DNA of 64,000 bases from Psoroptes ovis (lineage: Eukaryota; Arthropoda; Arachnida; Sarcoptiformes; Psoroptidae), in assembly GCA_002943765.1 (NCBI GenBank), contig PQWQ01000005.1, positions 2,465,501 to 2,529,500 on the forward strand. Direction: 5' to 3'. Made by a program: the position numbers and the translations under genes. Position 1 is the stretch's first letter; each line of letters begins with the position of its first letter. The notes beneath the pieces were generated by a model. The model did not search any database. It saw only the letters and a program-made list of their open reading frames with translations, and was not told the DNA's origin. Below, in pieces: positions 1-11,388 of this stretch.

Positions 1-1
1 T

Positions 2-3000
2 AAAATTAGTCAGGCGAAAATTGCCAAATTATTCTTCGAATTGAATGATATCAAAATGAGTTTGAATGATGATCCAAACATATTTTTTGCTAAATTTGAT
101 ATTAAACGTAAAGAATTGTGTGAGACTGGCACAACCATTGTTGATGCGATATGGATTAGCATTGTATTGAGGGCATTGCCAGATGAATATGCGAAGATCA
201 AAGAGGACATGTTTGACCAATTGGAAGTAAACAATCTGACATATGATGCAGCTAGGGACCTGGTCGTAAGCAAATGTCTTAGATGGCAAAAAGAAAATAT
301 TGGCAAAATATCGAATGAGTTTCAAACTGGTCTTCGGGTCAGTGACAAAAATATTAAAATCGACAAACCAGTTCCCAACTGCTATAATTGTGGTAAATTG
401 GGACATATTGCTATCTGGTGTCCGTTTAAACAGCAGACTAAATCGAATAGTTTTCAAAAATGGAACAACAGAAATGAATCTAGACAATTTGGTAAACGTG
501 AGATTAATAATGATATGAATAAGAATCGTAACACCAGCAATGTCAATAATGTATCCAATGTTGAACAAGAAACGAATAACGATCTAGCTCTGACAGTGAC
601 AAACAAAGTGAATGAAAATTCGTGTTTGTGGTATATGGACAGCGGATTAACTGGTCACTTTACGAATAATGTCGATCTACTTAAACAGCCAGTTGATATC
701 AATAAAAGTGTTGCAACAGCTAGTGGCGAAATATGTGACATAAAAGCGATTGGAAATGTTCGATTAAATGGTGAATGTGGTAATAAAATCAGTCTTGATA
801 ATGTAGAATATGCACCTGATTTTAAAAATAATTTGATATCGGTGGCCAAAATTTGTGATCAAAATATGAATGTGATCTTCACGAATACAAATTGTTATGC
901 AGTGGATAAAGAAAAAGCTAATATTCATATACCAAAATCATCGATAATTTTTACAGCCAAACGAATTGATAATTCTTATGTCAAAGTTGATGAAGTTAAT
1001 AAAAATGATTATAAAAATTATGTTTCAAATTCTGTTTTAATTGCTAAGAATAATGAAAAATCTATGTTGTGGCACAAAAGATTAGGTCATCCAGGCAGCG
1101 AAAAATTATCAAGAATCTTTTCATCGTCTTTTCCATCAATCAACTGTACTGAATGTAAAATGTCGAAATGTATTCGTAAATCGCATCCGTTAACATTTGA
1201 GAAATTCCGTTTCATGCAACGTATAAGTGCAGATGTTATCGGACCACTAAAGGAATCGATGTCGGGATGCGTTTATGTATTGAATTTGGTAGAGCATCAT
1301 TCATCGTATGGAATGGTTTATCCAATGAAAACGAAGAATGAAGCGGTCAAGTATGTCATTGAATTCATTGATTTTTGTGAAACGCAAACTGGCCGTAAAC
1401 TAAAGGAATTTTTGTCTGACAATGGGTCAGAGTTCGTTAATCAACAGCTTCAACATCATTTAAAGAAGAAAGGAATATTGTTCTGTACCACAACGCCACA
1501 TACATCGGCTCAAAATGGTAAGATTGAAAGACGAAATCGAACCATCATCGACTGTGCAAGAACAATGATCAACAATGCCAAAATGCCTGAAGAATATTGG
1601 CCAACAGCAGTTAGAGCTGCTAATTATTTAATCAATAGATGGCCAACAAAATCAAAGATAATTCCTTATGAAAAATTTTTCGGGAAAAGTGTAACATATG
1701 ACCATCTGAAAGTGTTCGGATGTTTGGCATACTGGAGAATGAACGATAATATGATTGCGACCAAATTTAATCAAAGAGGTCAAAAATTCATTTTTGTTGG
1801 TTATACAGAAACAACAAAAAACTATTGGTTATTAGATCCGAGATCCAACAAAACATTCAAAACGTGTGACGTGGATTTTGACGAGAATGTTATGGGTTTC
1901 CCAGCTATCATGAATGAGAAGAAAGAATCTATCGTTTTGGATGAAGTGAAAGTAATGAATGTGGAAACAATTTCAGCAACGCCAAAGAATTATGATGAAG
2001 CTATGAAGTCGAATGATTATGAAAAATGGCAACTGGCGATGGATAAAGAGAAGAATGAACTGACCCAGAAGGGTGTATATAAGATTGTGGGTCAGCTTCC
2101 TTTATCAGGTATGAAACCATTAACAACAAAATGGGTGTTCGCCAGAAAATCCGATGGAAGATACAAAGCTAGGTGTGTTGTGAGAGGATTTGAACAATAT
2201 AATACTGGAAATACATTCGCACCTACGCTGAGAATGTCAACGTTATTGACCATCTTAACGTATGCTTTGACAATGAAAATGAAAATAAGACAATTTGACA
2301 TTTCAACAGCGTTCTTGAACTCTAAATTAGAAAGTGATGTTTATGTTATACCCCCCAAAGGTATTACAGACCGATATTGGAAGTTGGAGAAAGCGTTGTA
2401 TGGCTTGAAAGAAGCGCCGAGAAGGTGGTATGAGACGCTAAGCACTTTTCTGATTGAAAGTTGCAAGTTGAAACAGTCGCTGGTTGATAAGTGTTTATTC
2501 TACTCAAATAATATGATTGTGGTTATTTATGTCGATGACATAATTATTGCGTATAATGATAAAATCAAGATAGATGATGTTATGAACCAATTCGAACGAA
2601 GATTCGATATCCATGATTTTGGAGAATGTAATATTTATCTTGGTCTGAAAATTGATTGTAGGTACAACATGATAACTATTGATCAAGAAGATTACATTGA
2701 GGATATCATGGAAAGATTCAAAATGGAAGGGTGCAATTCAACGAATGTGCCTATGGACTGTTTTGAAGATTATTCGACTGGCCCAATTAATAAAGATCTA
2801 CCGGTTAGAGAATTATTAGGCTGTTTGAATTATGTAGCCACACACACGAGACCTGATATCTCTGTGTGCATATCACATTTAACATCGTACGCAGATAAAC
2901 CGACCGATGCATTAATGATGGCATGCAAAAGGGTCGTAAGGTACTTGGCTGGTACTAAAGATATGAAACTGATTATTACACCAGTCAAGGTTTGGAAAAT

Positions 3001-3457
3001 TAATGCATGGACTGACGCAAGCTTTAAATCAGATCCAAAAGGGCGTTCAGTCAGTGGGTCGATCGTGCAATTAGATGAGTCTCCAGTGCTGTGGTCATCA
3101 AAGAAACAATTGAGGATGCCGCACTCATCATGCGAAGCTGAATTAAATGCAGCTCTGTCCACCTGGAGACTAGCCAGACCAATTCAACAACTGCTGTCAG
3201 AATTGAATATAAAAGCTGACTTGAAATTGATGATTGACAGTAGTGCAGCGAAAGCAATTCTGGACAATAATGAATTTAAACAATCCGGTTATTTCGAGTA
3301 CGATAAGAAATTATTAGTACAAGAATTCAGCCATGAAAACAACGAAGTAATCAAAGTACCATCAGCAGAACAACTTGCAGATATGTTAACAAAGCCTCTT
3401 GGCAAGATTAAAATTGAAAATTTTCGTGGACTGACGCCAATTAGAAGGTTGTGTTGA
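2..3457 (+). CDS. copia gag-pol polyprotein (5' partial)
   Basis: This frame is open from base 2 to a TGA at 3455-3457, over 1,150 codons without a break. The gag part has the copia-type gag fold region (residues such as LRALPDEY). A CCHC knuckle CYNCGKLGHIAIWC starts near nt 380. A protease DSG lies near nt 638. The integrase has an HKRLGH...CTEC zinc site (from nt 1073) and core residues in SADVIG, LSDNGSEF and NGKIERRNR. RT carries YVDD at nt 2528-2539, and RNase H carries TDASF and CEAELNA. No frame breaks are seen, so the visible part could encode active enzymes. The protein copies and integrates the element's own RNA. The reading frame ends just inside the 3' LTR. The true start codon is outside the window. 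Confidence 0.9.
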   Translation, partial: KISQAKIAKLFFELNDIKMSLNDDPNIFFAKFDIKRKELCETGTTIVDAIWISIVLRALPDEYAKIKEDMFDQLEVNNLTYDAARDLVVSKCLRWQKENIGKISNEFQTGLRVSDKNIKIDKPVPNCYNCGKLGHIAIWCPFKQQTKSNSFQKWNNRNESRQFGKREINNDMNKNRNTSNVNNVSNVEQETNNDLALTVTNKVNENSCLWYMDSGLTGHFTNNVDLLKQPVDINKSVATASGEICDIKAIGNVRLNGECGNKISLDNVEYAPDFKNNLISVAKICDQNMNVIFTNTNCYAVDKEKANIHIPKSSIIFTAKRIDNSYVKVDEVNKNDYKNYVSNSVLIAKNNEKSMLWHKRLGHPGSEKLSRIFSSSFPSINCTECKMSKCIRKSHPLTFEKFRFMQRISADVIGPLKESMSGCVYVLNLVEHHSSYGMVYPMKTKNEAVKYVIEFIDFCETQTGRKLKEFLSDNGSEFVNQQLQHHLKKKGILFCTTTPHTSAQNGKIERRNRTIIDCARTMINNAKMPEEYWPTAVRAANYLINRWPTKSKIIPYEKFFGKSVTYDHLKVFGCLAYWRMNDNMIATKFNQRGQKFIFVGYTETTKNYWLLDPRSNKTFKTCDVDFDENVMGFPAIMNEKKESIVLDEVKVMNVETISATPKNYDEAMKSNDYEKWQLAMDKEKNELTQKGVYKIVGQLPLSGMKPLTTKWVFARKSDGRYKARCVVRGFEQYNTGNTFAPTLRMSTLLTILTYALTMKMKIRQFDISTAFLNSKLESDVYVIPPKGITDRYWKLEKALYGLKEAPRRWYETLSTFLIESCKLKQSLVDKCLFYSNNMIVVIYVDDIIIAYNDKIKIDDVMNQFERRFDIHDFGECNIYLGLKIDCRYNMITIDQEDYIEDIMERFKMEGCNSTNVPMDCFEDYSTGPINKDLPVRELLGCLNYVATHTRPDISVCISHLTSYADKPTDALMMACKRVVRYLAGTKDMKLIITPVKVWKINAWTDASFKSDPKGRSVSGSIVQLDESPVLWSSKKQLRMPHSSCEAELNAALSTWRLARPIQQLLSELNIKADLKLMIDSSAAKAILDNNEFKQSGYFEYDKKLLVQEFSHENNEVIKVPSAEQLADMLTKPLGKIKIENFRGLTPIRRLC

Positions 3458-3587
3458 AATAAATAATTGGCGTACGTCCTTTGTGAACAAACCCCTGAAT
3501 CCCTCCCCTTTTTAAAAATTTAAATTTTATATTTTACAACGTCTTTTAATAAATTATAACGATCATTCGTTTTTACAACGGCTAACA
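3452..3587 (+). repeat. putative copia 3' LTR (about 136 bp)
   Basis: The segment starts TGTTGAAAT, typical of copia LTRs, directly after a purine-rich stretch (TTAGAAGGTTG), and ends GGCTAACA just before receptor sequence resumes. Start and end form a short TGTT/AACA inverted pair. The gag-pol stop at 3455-3457 falls inside it. The partner LTR is outside the window, so the borders are inferred rather than matched. Confidence 0.5.
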
Positions 3588-4400
3588 AAAATATTCGAAA
3601 CAATAATTTCACTGATAAAAATAACAATAATAATGGCGTTATTTATGATGGAAATATTAAACATAATCTATTTTATTGGCATTTACAATCAAATATAAAT
3701 GAACATATTCGTTTAACATCGATCATATTGAGAACAGATAATGAAATATGGAGTAATTCATTTTGTGAAGGCCTATTGATTGGCTTACCGATGAATGTTA
3801 TGTTATTATGTTTATTAATATTTGGTCATTTAAATTATTTCCATCGATCGGTCTATTTTTTTGTGTTAATAATGAGTACGATTTGTTTTATTATATCGCA
3901 TTCATTGTTATATATTTAGAAAATATTAAACATTATTTATCAAATATAATATTACTTATAACTAAAAATATACGTTTGAAATTGAAATATTCAAATCTTT
4001 ATTATTATCTGTTGAAAGGTGAACAATATTGTTTTACATTCGGTTTTCTTGGCAATATTACATTTCAAACATTATCAAAGGTTTGTTTTGTTATTTTCAA
4101 ATTCATTTTTTTTTCCTATAATCAGAATCGTCTCAGATCCTTACTGATATTCTAAACTAGCATAATGTTACCGTTGCTTTTGAAAACGATAGAAGCGAAG
4201 CGATTTTTTACTAATTTTTTCCCTAAGACAAGCCGAATACTAGAGGCAATGTTTGCAACCTCTACAAGCTTTAAATTAAATTTGTTTACTTTGAAAATCA
4301 TTTTAATTGTTTTTCTTTTCTTTGAATACAGATGGTATTAGGTTATGTAACAACATTCATTATAATATCAAATTTTTATCTTAAAAATTTCAATCATTAA
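3588..4400 (+). pseudogene. GRL1: chemoreceptor-like pseudogene, plus strand, 5' half absent
   Basis: This is the only family copy on the plus strand. Exon 2 sequence (3588-4080) starts in mid-exon at the copia boundary, with residues such as NEHIRLTS and KLKYSNLYYYLLKGEQYC, and ends at the usual ATCAAAG|GTTTGT donor. Exon 3 (4332-4400, after CAG) encodes the last helix and a TAA stop. A deletion of about 13 bp near 3895, relative to the other copies, shifts the frame within the hydrophobic segment before the KLKYSN motif. Intron 2 (4081-4331) is clearly homologous to intron 2 of GRL5 at 17225-17470, so GRL1 is an inverted close paralogue of GRL5. Exon 1 may lie left of the copia element. Confidence 0.85.
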
Positions 4401-5310
4401 GTTGAGAATTTAACAAATCTGTTTCGGAGGTGAACGGCGTTTTGGATCGGCGCTAATCGAATTGATTTCAATCGAAAACTGCCACCAGATTCAATTATCA
4501 AACCTTTTTTTTTCGTAATACATTTTTTTACATCAGATTCATTATCATTAATTATCACGAATTCATTATATCAATCAAAATAATAATTCACCGATATCCA
4601 TTTTTTTCATATCCATGAATTACCATTTTGAAAAATGATTGACTGTACAATGATTTACTGATGAATGGCTAATGAATATCTTGAAAATTTTACCGATTTA
4701 TGAGTATTATTATGATAAAGATAATGATAATCATCGATTAATCACTGATTTTTGATTTGAATTGATTAAAATGAATATTTTATTAAGGAATATTGAACAT
4801 TTTATTAGTCAAAAGCATTATTTCTATTAGAATCAATGATTTATCACAAATCTATTTGATATTCATAGCTGATCAATTTGTTGTCAATTTTTGATTTTAT
4901 TGAAAAAAAATGCGATCACACACGCGCATAATCACTTTCAGCAATGATGATGATGGATGAATTAGATCGAAATGATGCTTGTTTAGCGCATCAATTGAAT
5001 TGACAATCGACAACAAATGAAAATATTCATTGATGATTGATTTACACGACATTACTTCTTTTAATTAAAGTGATTGGTCGATTAATTGATTCATACATTT
5101 CTGTGTGCATTGTCTTTGCTTACTCACATGTTTCACTATCACCTATTCACTTACCTCTCAACAGAAATAAACAAAAATGTATAAAAACGATTGTGTTGAC
5201 CATCAATCACATCATTCAAACCTTTTTGATCAATCAAATTCAAATCGATTGAACTTTAATTTCGAAAAAATTTCTATCAAACTGGTGATTGAAAACCAAA
5301 ACGAGCAAAA
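4401..5310. other. intergenic, probable 5' flank/UTR of the bZIP gene
   Basis: The stretch is AT-rich, with no convincing coding frame on either strand and no recognisable repeat. It lies between GRL1 and the ATG at 5311 and should contain the promoter and 5' leader of the bZIP gene. No specific element can be assigned by eye. Confidence 0.4.
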
Positions 5311-6502
5311 ATGAATAATTATTTCAAAATTGAAGATATTAATAATCAACAATCATCATTTACATATGATAATATTGATCATCATCAACAACAGCAACAA
5401 CAACAACAACAACAAATACAACCGAATCCATGTTATGTTTATGACGATTCTTTGAATCAAATTCAACAAGGCAATAGTTTCCATCATATACAATTGAATG
5501 ATGATGAATTATCGGCAGCTATTGATGCTAATTATCAATTATTATCTGAAATGACTAATGAATATTATGCACAAACTAATTATATTAATAGTTTGCAACA
5601 ATATCCATTGACAGGTATTTCAATTCAAATTTTTGTCAATTTTTCTGAAAACTCATTTTTGATTTTGATTTATTGACCATTTAGATTCATCAACATTCGT
5701 GAATGAATATTATGATGGTAATAATTACATCCAATATCCTCAATCTTTCGATTTCACTGCTCCGTCGGCAGCATTATCAATGAATGTCGCAGATGATCAT
5801 CATCAACAACAACAACCTACGACATCATGGAATCATTCGCAATATTATCCATCAACACTACAATATGTGCCATCACAATCACTGATGACAAACCAAGGTG
5901 AAAATGTATTGAATCGTAATGATATTTATAACAATAATTCAGATTATACATCGACTACAACGCCAACGGCATCATTCGCCGCTAATCAACAATTACTACG
6001 ACCAATTCCTGGTAATAATTCAACGACAACAGTCGCATCGACGATATCTGCTTCCGTAGCTGACAATAATCAGCAATCAACTACCGGTGTTCAACAACAA
6101 TCAAAAAATGTGAATAATGGCAGTGAATTGGTGGGAAATCACTCGAAATCTACTTTAAATTCAAATAGTAAGTTCATTTTTGATTGAAATTCACCAATAA
6201 TTCAATCATAATATTTTCAATTATCTTAATTCAATCCAGAATCATCAGAAGAATCATCGTTGGCAAAAAAATTAGAACTAAAACGTGAACGTAATCGTAT
6301 TGCAGCACGTAAATGTCGAAATAAAAAACTACAACAAATCGAAGAACTACAACGAACAAATGAGCTATTACGTAAAGATATTGAAAAATCAATGGCCGAA
6401 TTAGAAGTGTTGAATAAAAGAAAATTTGAATTACGTGCAAAATTTTTGAATGCATTAAATCATGTACCATTGGTGAATAGTGAAGATACGAAACAAATTT
6501 AA
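5311..6502 (+). CDS. AP-1 type (Jun-like) bZIP transcription factor, three exons
   Basis: Exons are 5311-5614, 5685-6167 and 6240-6502, joined by GT-AG introns of 70 and 72 bp (donors CAG|GTATTT and ATA|GTAAGT). Frames agree across both junctions and give 349 residues. The N-terminal two thirds is low complexity, rich in Q, N and S, with a run of about 10 glutamines near residues 28-37, as in transactivation regions. The C-terminal exon holds a classic bZIP: basic region RERNRIAARKCRNKKL, then a leucine-zipper-like helix. NRIAARKCR is closest to Jun, while RERN and CRNKK also recall Fos/ATF3, so the exact AP-1 member is uncertain. It should bind TRE/CRE-type DNA as a dimer in the nucleus. It is the only ordinary single-copy gene in the window and sits between two receptor copies of opposite orientation. 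Confidence 0.9.
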
Positions 6503-6925
6503 ATACTAATAACAACAATTGATTCACAATCATTCGAATATATTTAAAATACTTTAACAAATTGTAAACAATTATTGATGCTATTATTGAATAATCTTAC
6601 ATATATTTATATATCAACAAATAATTTCGATTGACACTTATTATTATATAAATTGATAATCATTGTTATATTTATATTATTATATTTATATTCAAAAATT
6701 CTATTAAATGTTATATAATTTATTTTTTTAAAGAAAACAAAAGAATTGTATAAGTGTAATTTGTAGCTGAAGTCTGCTGCTGCACTCGAAGATCGTTGAA
6801 AATATGAATGATTTGATTTAGGGTTGTTGCGTGTACACATACGCGACAGGGTTATGATTGGAATGGTGAGCCTTAAATCTTGAATTCTCGAAATTTTAAT
6901 TTTGATCTCCATTTTTTCCCGCATT
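6503..6925. other. short convergent intergenic region
   Basis: AT-rich sequence between the bZIP stop and the last exon of GRL2. The two genes converge here, so it should hold both 3' UTRs. No clear polyadenylation signal pair or repeat stands out. Confidence 0.4.
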
Positions 6926-8642
6926 TTAATGGCGAAAATTTCGAAGATAAAAAGTCGATATCATTATGAATATGGTCAAATATGCTAATATGATCTGTTT
7001 AAAGTGAAAAAAATGAAAATTTTCTTGATAACACAATCGGTTTAAAATACAAACAAACCTTTGATAATGTTTTAAATGAAATACTGCCCAAAAAACCGAA
7101 TGTAAAACAATATTGTTCACCTTTCAACAGATAATAATAAAGATTTGAATATTTCAATTTCAAACGTATATCATTATTCGCTGTAATAACTATCATTATT
7201 TTTGGTAAATAATATTTCATATATTCTAAATATATTACAATAAATGAAAATGATGCTGGAAACATTATCATAGCAATTGCATTCATTATAAATGTATATG
7301 TATAAATAAATAGTTGATAATTATATAAATTTCCAAATGTTATTACACATAATAGCATAATATTAAATGGCATTCCAATTAATAATGCTTTACAAAATGT
7401 ATCGGCCCATTTTTCATTATTTAATTTGAATATTATTGATGATAATCGATTATGCTCGGTGTAAATTGAATGTAAATGATAATTAAAAAATTTTCCATTA
7501 TTGTGTTTATAATTTATTCGATGATTATTATTGCATTTATGACGTTTAATATTTGTGAAATTGATTTTTGAAATTTTCCTCTGAATATGATTGAATAATG
7601 ATGAAATTTTTTTATTTAAATTTTTCAAACAAAAATAATATACAATCGATATGATTGCGGCCATATGTATTGCGAACAATGATAGTTGTACATAAACGAA
7701 CGAACAAATCGTAATTAATTTCATTTCGAATAGGAACACTATCCATTGTATCGTAGTGAATCGGTATTCAATTTTACTGAATTCATTTATAAAATAGATT
7801 AAAGTACCAATGCATGCAAAAACTGTGAAAAATAATTAATTACGAAAAAAAACATTGATAAATTTTGAATTACATTTTTACAAATCATGAAAATTCATAC
7901 TGTCAAAAATTTGCACTATGAGATTTAATTTGTCTTGTAAAATGACCACAATTATAAGATAAACACGTTGACGATTAAATATTTTGGTAAAAAATTTCAT
8001 ACGATCGCCTTTGAAAGAACAACGATGAAATTTATGCATTTTAATCCAAGATTCAATCCATGCACGAAACCAATAAATATATTGATAAAATTTAAATTTT
8101 AAAAACAATGAACTGCATTGATTTTTGAATTTTTTTCTTGTATATTTCAATTGTTTTTGTTTGATTAATTTTTCAATCAAATAATAGCATTTATCATCAC
8201 GGTAATTAAAATAATGTTCATAATTGATGACCATCAAATCATTTAATACTTGAAATGTTAATTTTTTATTCATTTCATAATTTCTATCATTATCATCAGT
8301 GATGTTATTATCGAAATGATAATATACAGTTATCGCTAAATATAGCAACATAATAATTAATAATAATAATACGAAGAAAAAATCATCATAATATTCAGGA
8401 TTAATATGGAAAAATTTGTAAAAATAATCATAATCAATATATGATGGAAAATATTTCAAATAAAAGCAATTCATCATTATCATTATTATAACACGTAATA
8501 TATAAAATCTGATAATAATCAATTTTAAATTGAATAATAATTTTAATTTTAAATTTAAGCTTTCATTATCATCAAAATGATGATAATAATTATATAATTG
8601 TTTAACATGTCCATAACAGTATTGATGTATTCGTAGATACAT
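6926..8642 (-). CDS. GRL2: intact multi-pass chemoreceptor-like gene
   Basis: Exon 1 is 7901-8642, exon 2 7059-7822 and exon 3 6926-6994. Introns are 78 and 64 bp with GT-AG ends, and phases 1 and 0 are consistent, giving 524 residues. Exon 1 opens MYLRIHQYCYGHVKQLYNYY and carries hydrophobic segments, then the family block around FRAWIESWIKMHKFHRCS. Exon 2 has several more helices and ends in KLKYSNLYYYLLKGEQYC...FKTLSK. The 22-residue exon 3 (IILAYLTIFIMISTFYLRNF) is the last helix. A short final phase-0 exon carrying the last helix is typical of arthropod gustatory-receptor genes, whose TYhhhhhQF motif would be replaced here by AYxTxFxxxSxFY. The receptor role is inferred; no ligand is predictable. 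It is the most divergent copy and flanks the bZIP gene tail to tail. Confidence 0.8.
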
Positions 8643-9396
8643 ATTTTCAAAGTATTAATTTTGGTATTTATTTGAATTTAAAATAAATCTTATATTAATC
8701 CAATGGAAAAAAAAACAATCACTCAATTCAATATGAAATATTCGATGATTTTATAATGATCATTTGCTCTGATCTGGGATCAAATGTTTTTCGTTTGAAT
8801 AATGAAAAAATTATGCTTGAAAATTGTGTACCAAATGATTCCCTGAAAATAATGACTTTTGATTTTTTATTTTCATTTTTTGTATTGACATTTCATGACA
8901 ATGACTTGAATGATTATTGATTATTCAATACCTTTTGGTATTGCAAAAAAGTTCAAATAAACAAAAATAAAACAATTTTAATCAAAAATTTGAGCAAATG
9001 AATAATTGAAAATAATGAAATCAATGTAAAACTGGATGAGAAATGTACAGAAATTTTTTTTTTCCAAAAATAAATTGATTTAATTAATGGAATATATTAG
9101 GTTGTTCGGAAAGTTCTGGCTGATTTTCAATGAGCAACTCTATTGATAAAACGGAATGAACTTTTCGGACATCTTAAAATAATGTTTACCGGATCACCGT
9201 CATCACACAACAAATGAATTATTTATTTTTTGATTTTGGTTTTTTTTCAAATTTTTTATTCAGAAATATAAATCAATGTATTGAATAATTATTTATTTAA
9301 TTATGAAAAAACAAATGAAAAATTTATGAAATTACAAAATTCTATCAATAATTCTCGATTTCTTATATTGTCAATATTGTGAACAGATAAAGGCTA
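8643..9396. other. intergenic upstream of GRL2, with a small palindromic MITE relic
   Basis: AT-rich, no gene seen. It should include the GRL2 promoter. The only structured part is the small inverted repeat listed separately at about 9097-9172. Confidence 0.4.
9097..9172. mobile_element. mariner-type MITE relic
   Basis: After a TA, the segment reads TTAGGTTGTTCGGAAAGTTC and ends in GAACTTTTCGGACATC, which is roughly its inverse complement. The start resembles the ends of the mariner elements elsewhere in this window. It is under 80 bp with diverged arms, so the exact borders are uncertain. Confidence 0.4.
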
Positions 9397-9911
9397 TCCT
9401 GCAATAAGATAGACTCATTTCGCCTTTATCGGAAAATCGGAAAAAAAATTATCGCATCATATTCTTGGTCGATAGAGATGAAAAAAAGTCCATTACGGTC
9501 ATCTCAAATTCTTGACCCATCCGTTCCAAAAAGTGGGTCAAAAGTTAATTATCGCGATATCTCTTGCGTTTTAAGTGGCAAACTCTCAATTTTTTTAATA
9601 ATTAAAGATTATTTAGTTGTCAATCAGTTGTGAAAATATCATTGCTTAAAAATACTTCTTAGATCCAGAATATTCATTTGAAGTTACCATTTTCATTATC
9701 GTTTGGGCTTTCCGTTGATGCAAAATGACGTGTACACGTCAAAACTGAATTTTCGCTAACTTGAATTCCACAACGGTTTAAATAGTCTTTTAAAACAAAA
9801 ATATTGAGATTTTTCTATGTTTATCAATTGATGACCATTTAAGTCCCAGCATTATCATTCAAAACATTTTGGGCAAACACCAGACAAGAAAAGAAAACTG
9901 AATAAAAACCA
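9397..9911. repeat. left arm of the foldback transposon
   Basis: The arm pairs with 10875-11388 over its whole length with scattered substitutions and a 1-bp length difference. The inner end is AATAAAAACCA. Confidence 0.75.
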
Positions 9912-10073
9912 TCATCTAACAACAATAACGTTTTATTTAAAAAAGAAAACTACAAAAAATATTTACAAAATAATATCTACAAAAAAATATTTACAAAATA
10001 ATATCAACTAAAAATATTTACAAATAAAATGATATCAACGAAAAATATTTACAAAAAACATGTACAGGAATAA

Positions 10074-10875
10074 TCACTCATAGTCATCACTTTCATCATC
10101 ATTTTCACGACAATCAAAAATGTTTGTCAAAGCCTCAGCTGGGAGGTATCTACGGTTATTGTCCTTGCCATAGCTCAGATGGTATATCAAAGCTGCAACA
10201 TGAGAACACGAGCCAATGGTTCGGTTCCCGTTGGCACAAGTACAATAATGGCCTAGTATATCATCTATACGATCGCCATTTCGTAGATATTTGACATATA
10301 CTTTGTAGGTCTTTGAATTGATATGTCTCGATCGAAATGTGCATCGAATCAAGTCCATATCACCGACCAGTTTATCTAAAAGCAATTGATCTTTGCCAGA
10401 CAACATTTCCCCCAGGTACGATCTCGCTTGTGACAATTGATACGACCCAGTGAAAAATATTCTAAGTTGATCTAGCGACAATTTCGGAAAATCATCAAGA
10501 TCTTTGCTTCCGATGTGGATGAATTTGTTTTTTTTATGATTAAGATTATCATCTAAAATTGTCCAACATCGTTGATTTTCTTATTCATTTCTTTAAATTG
10601 TTGCACGACTGCACCAGAGTTATATTGGTCGCTTATGAGTCGCTTACTAAAGGTGTTAACCAGATAGCAAGCGATTCTGCAAAACAAAGATGCTTTTGGC
10701 AACAATTGATTTGAAAACTGATGATGAAGAAGCTTATACTTCTGAGCGATTATTCCATGCACCGCTTCCACTACCCAACGAATCTTAGTAACGTAGCGTG
10801 AATTATTACATCCACCTGCTCTTAACTGATTACGATGGGGTTTGAATTCTGGTATCTTAACAAGATATCCAGATT
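10074..10875 (-). pseudogene. residual transposase with SWIM zinc finger
   Basis: Two adjacent minus-strand pieces belong together. The first (about 10875-10553) includes RYVTKIRWVVEAVHGIIAQ and a FCRIACYLVNTF segment, which recalls the C-terminal end of DDE-type (DDE_Tnp_4-like) transposases with RxVExxxG. After a stop at 10553-10555, the second piece (10481-10074) has FPKLSLDQLRIFF, GSYQLSQARSYLGE and a SWIM zinc finger HYCTCANGN...GSCSH (CxC...CxH), then an acidic tail. SWIM fingers are common in Mutator-like and related transposases. No upstream catalytic domain remains, so the protein cannot be a complete transposase. The family assignment is inferred from remembered motif patterns. Confidence 0.6.
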
Positions 10876-11388
10876 GGTTTTTATTCAGTTTTCTTTTCTT
10901 GTCTGGTGTTTGCCCAAAATGTTTTGAATGATAATGCTGGGACTTAAATGGTCATCAATTGATAAACATAGAAAAATCTCAATATTTTTGTTTTAAAAGA
11001 CTATTTAAACCGTTGTGGAATTCAAGTTAGCGAAAATTCAGTTTTGACGTGTACACGTCATTTTGCATCAACGGAAAGCCCAAACGATAATGAAAATGGT
11101 AACTTCAAATGAATATTCTGGATCTAAGAAGTATTTTTAAGCAATGATATTTTCACAACTGATTGTCAACTAGATAATCTTTAAATTAATGAAAAAATTG
11201 AGAGTTTGCCACTTAAAACGCAAGAGATATCGCGAAAACTAACTTTTGACCCACTTTTTGGAACGGATGGGTCAAGAATTTGAGATGACCATAATGGACT
11301 TTTTTTCATCTCTATCGACCAAGAATATGATGCGATAATTTTTTTTCCGATTTTCCTATTTTTTTTGATTAAGGCGCTTATTGCAGGA
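10875..11388. repeat. right arm of the foldback transposon
   Basis: Inverse complement of 9397-9911. On the minus strand its inner end runs straight into the residual transposase coding sequence (lysine-rich start near 10905), so part of the coding frame is contained in the repeat. Confidence 0.75.

Larger units (their letters stand above)
1..3587 (+). mobile_element. Ty1/copia LTR retrotransposon, 5' end outside window
   Basis: Gag-pol is open from the first bases of the window, so the 5' LTR and the start of gag lie to the left. Domain order (gag, CCHC knuckle, protease, integrase, reverse transcriptase, RNase H) with integrase before RT is the copia order. The right end is placed at 3587, where a short TG...CA segment stops and recognisable chemoreceptor exon 2 sequence (GRL1) begins. 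The element therefore probably sits inside GRL1. The missing 5' LTR prevents an LTR-LTR age estimate or a target-duplication check. Confidence 0.85.
9397..11388 (-). mobile_element. foldback DNA transposon with about 515-bp terminal inverted repeats
   Basis: Left arm 9397-9911 and right arm 10875-11388 are near-perfect inverse complements. Both begin TCCTGCAATAAG at the outer ends and share the palindrome GACGTGTACACGTC internally. The unique centre (about 960 bp) carries the C-terminal part of a transposase read on the minus strand. The missing N-terminal catalytic part and the very long arms suggest an internally deleted, foldback-type derivative of a larger element. A matching target duplication was not recognised, so the outermost bases may be off by a few. 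Confidence 0.75.
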
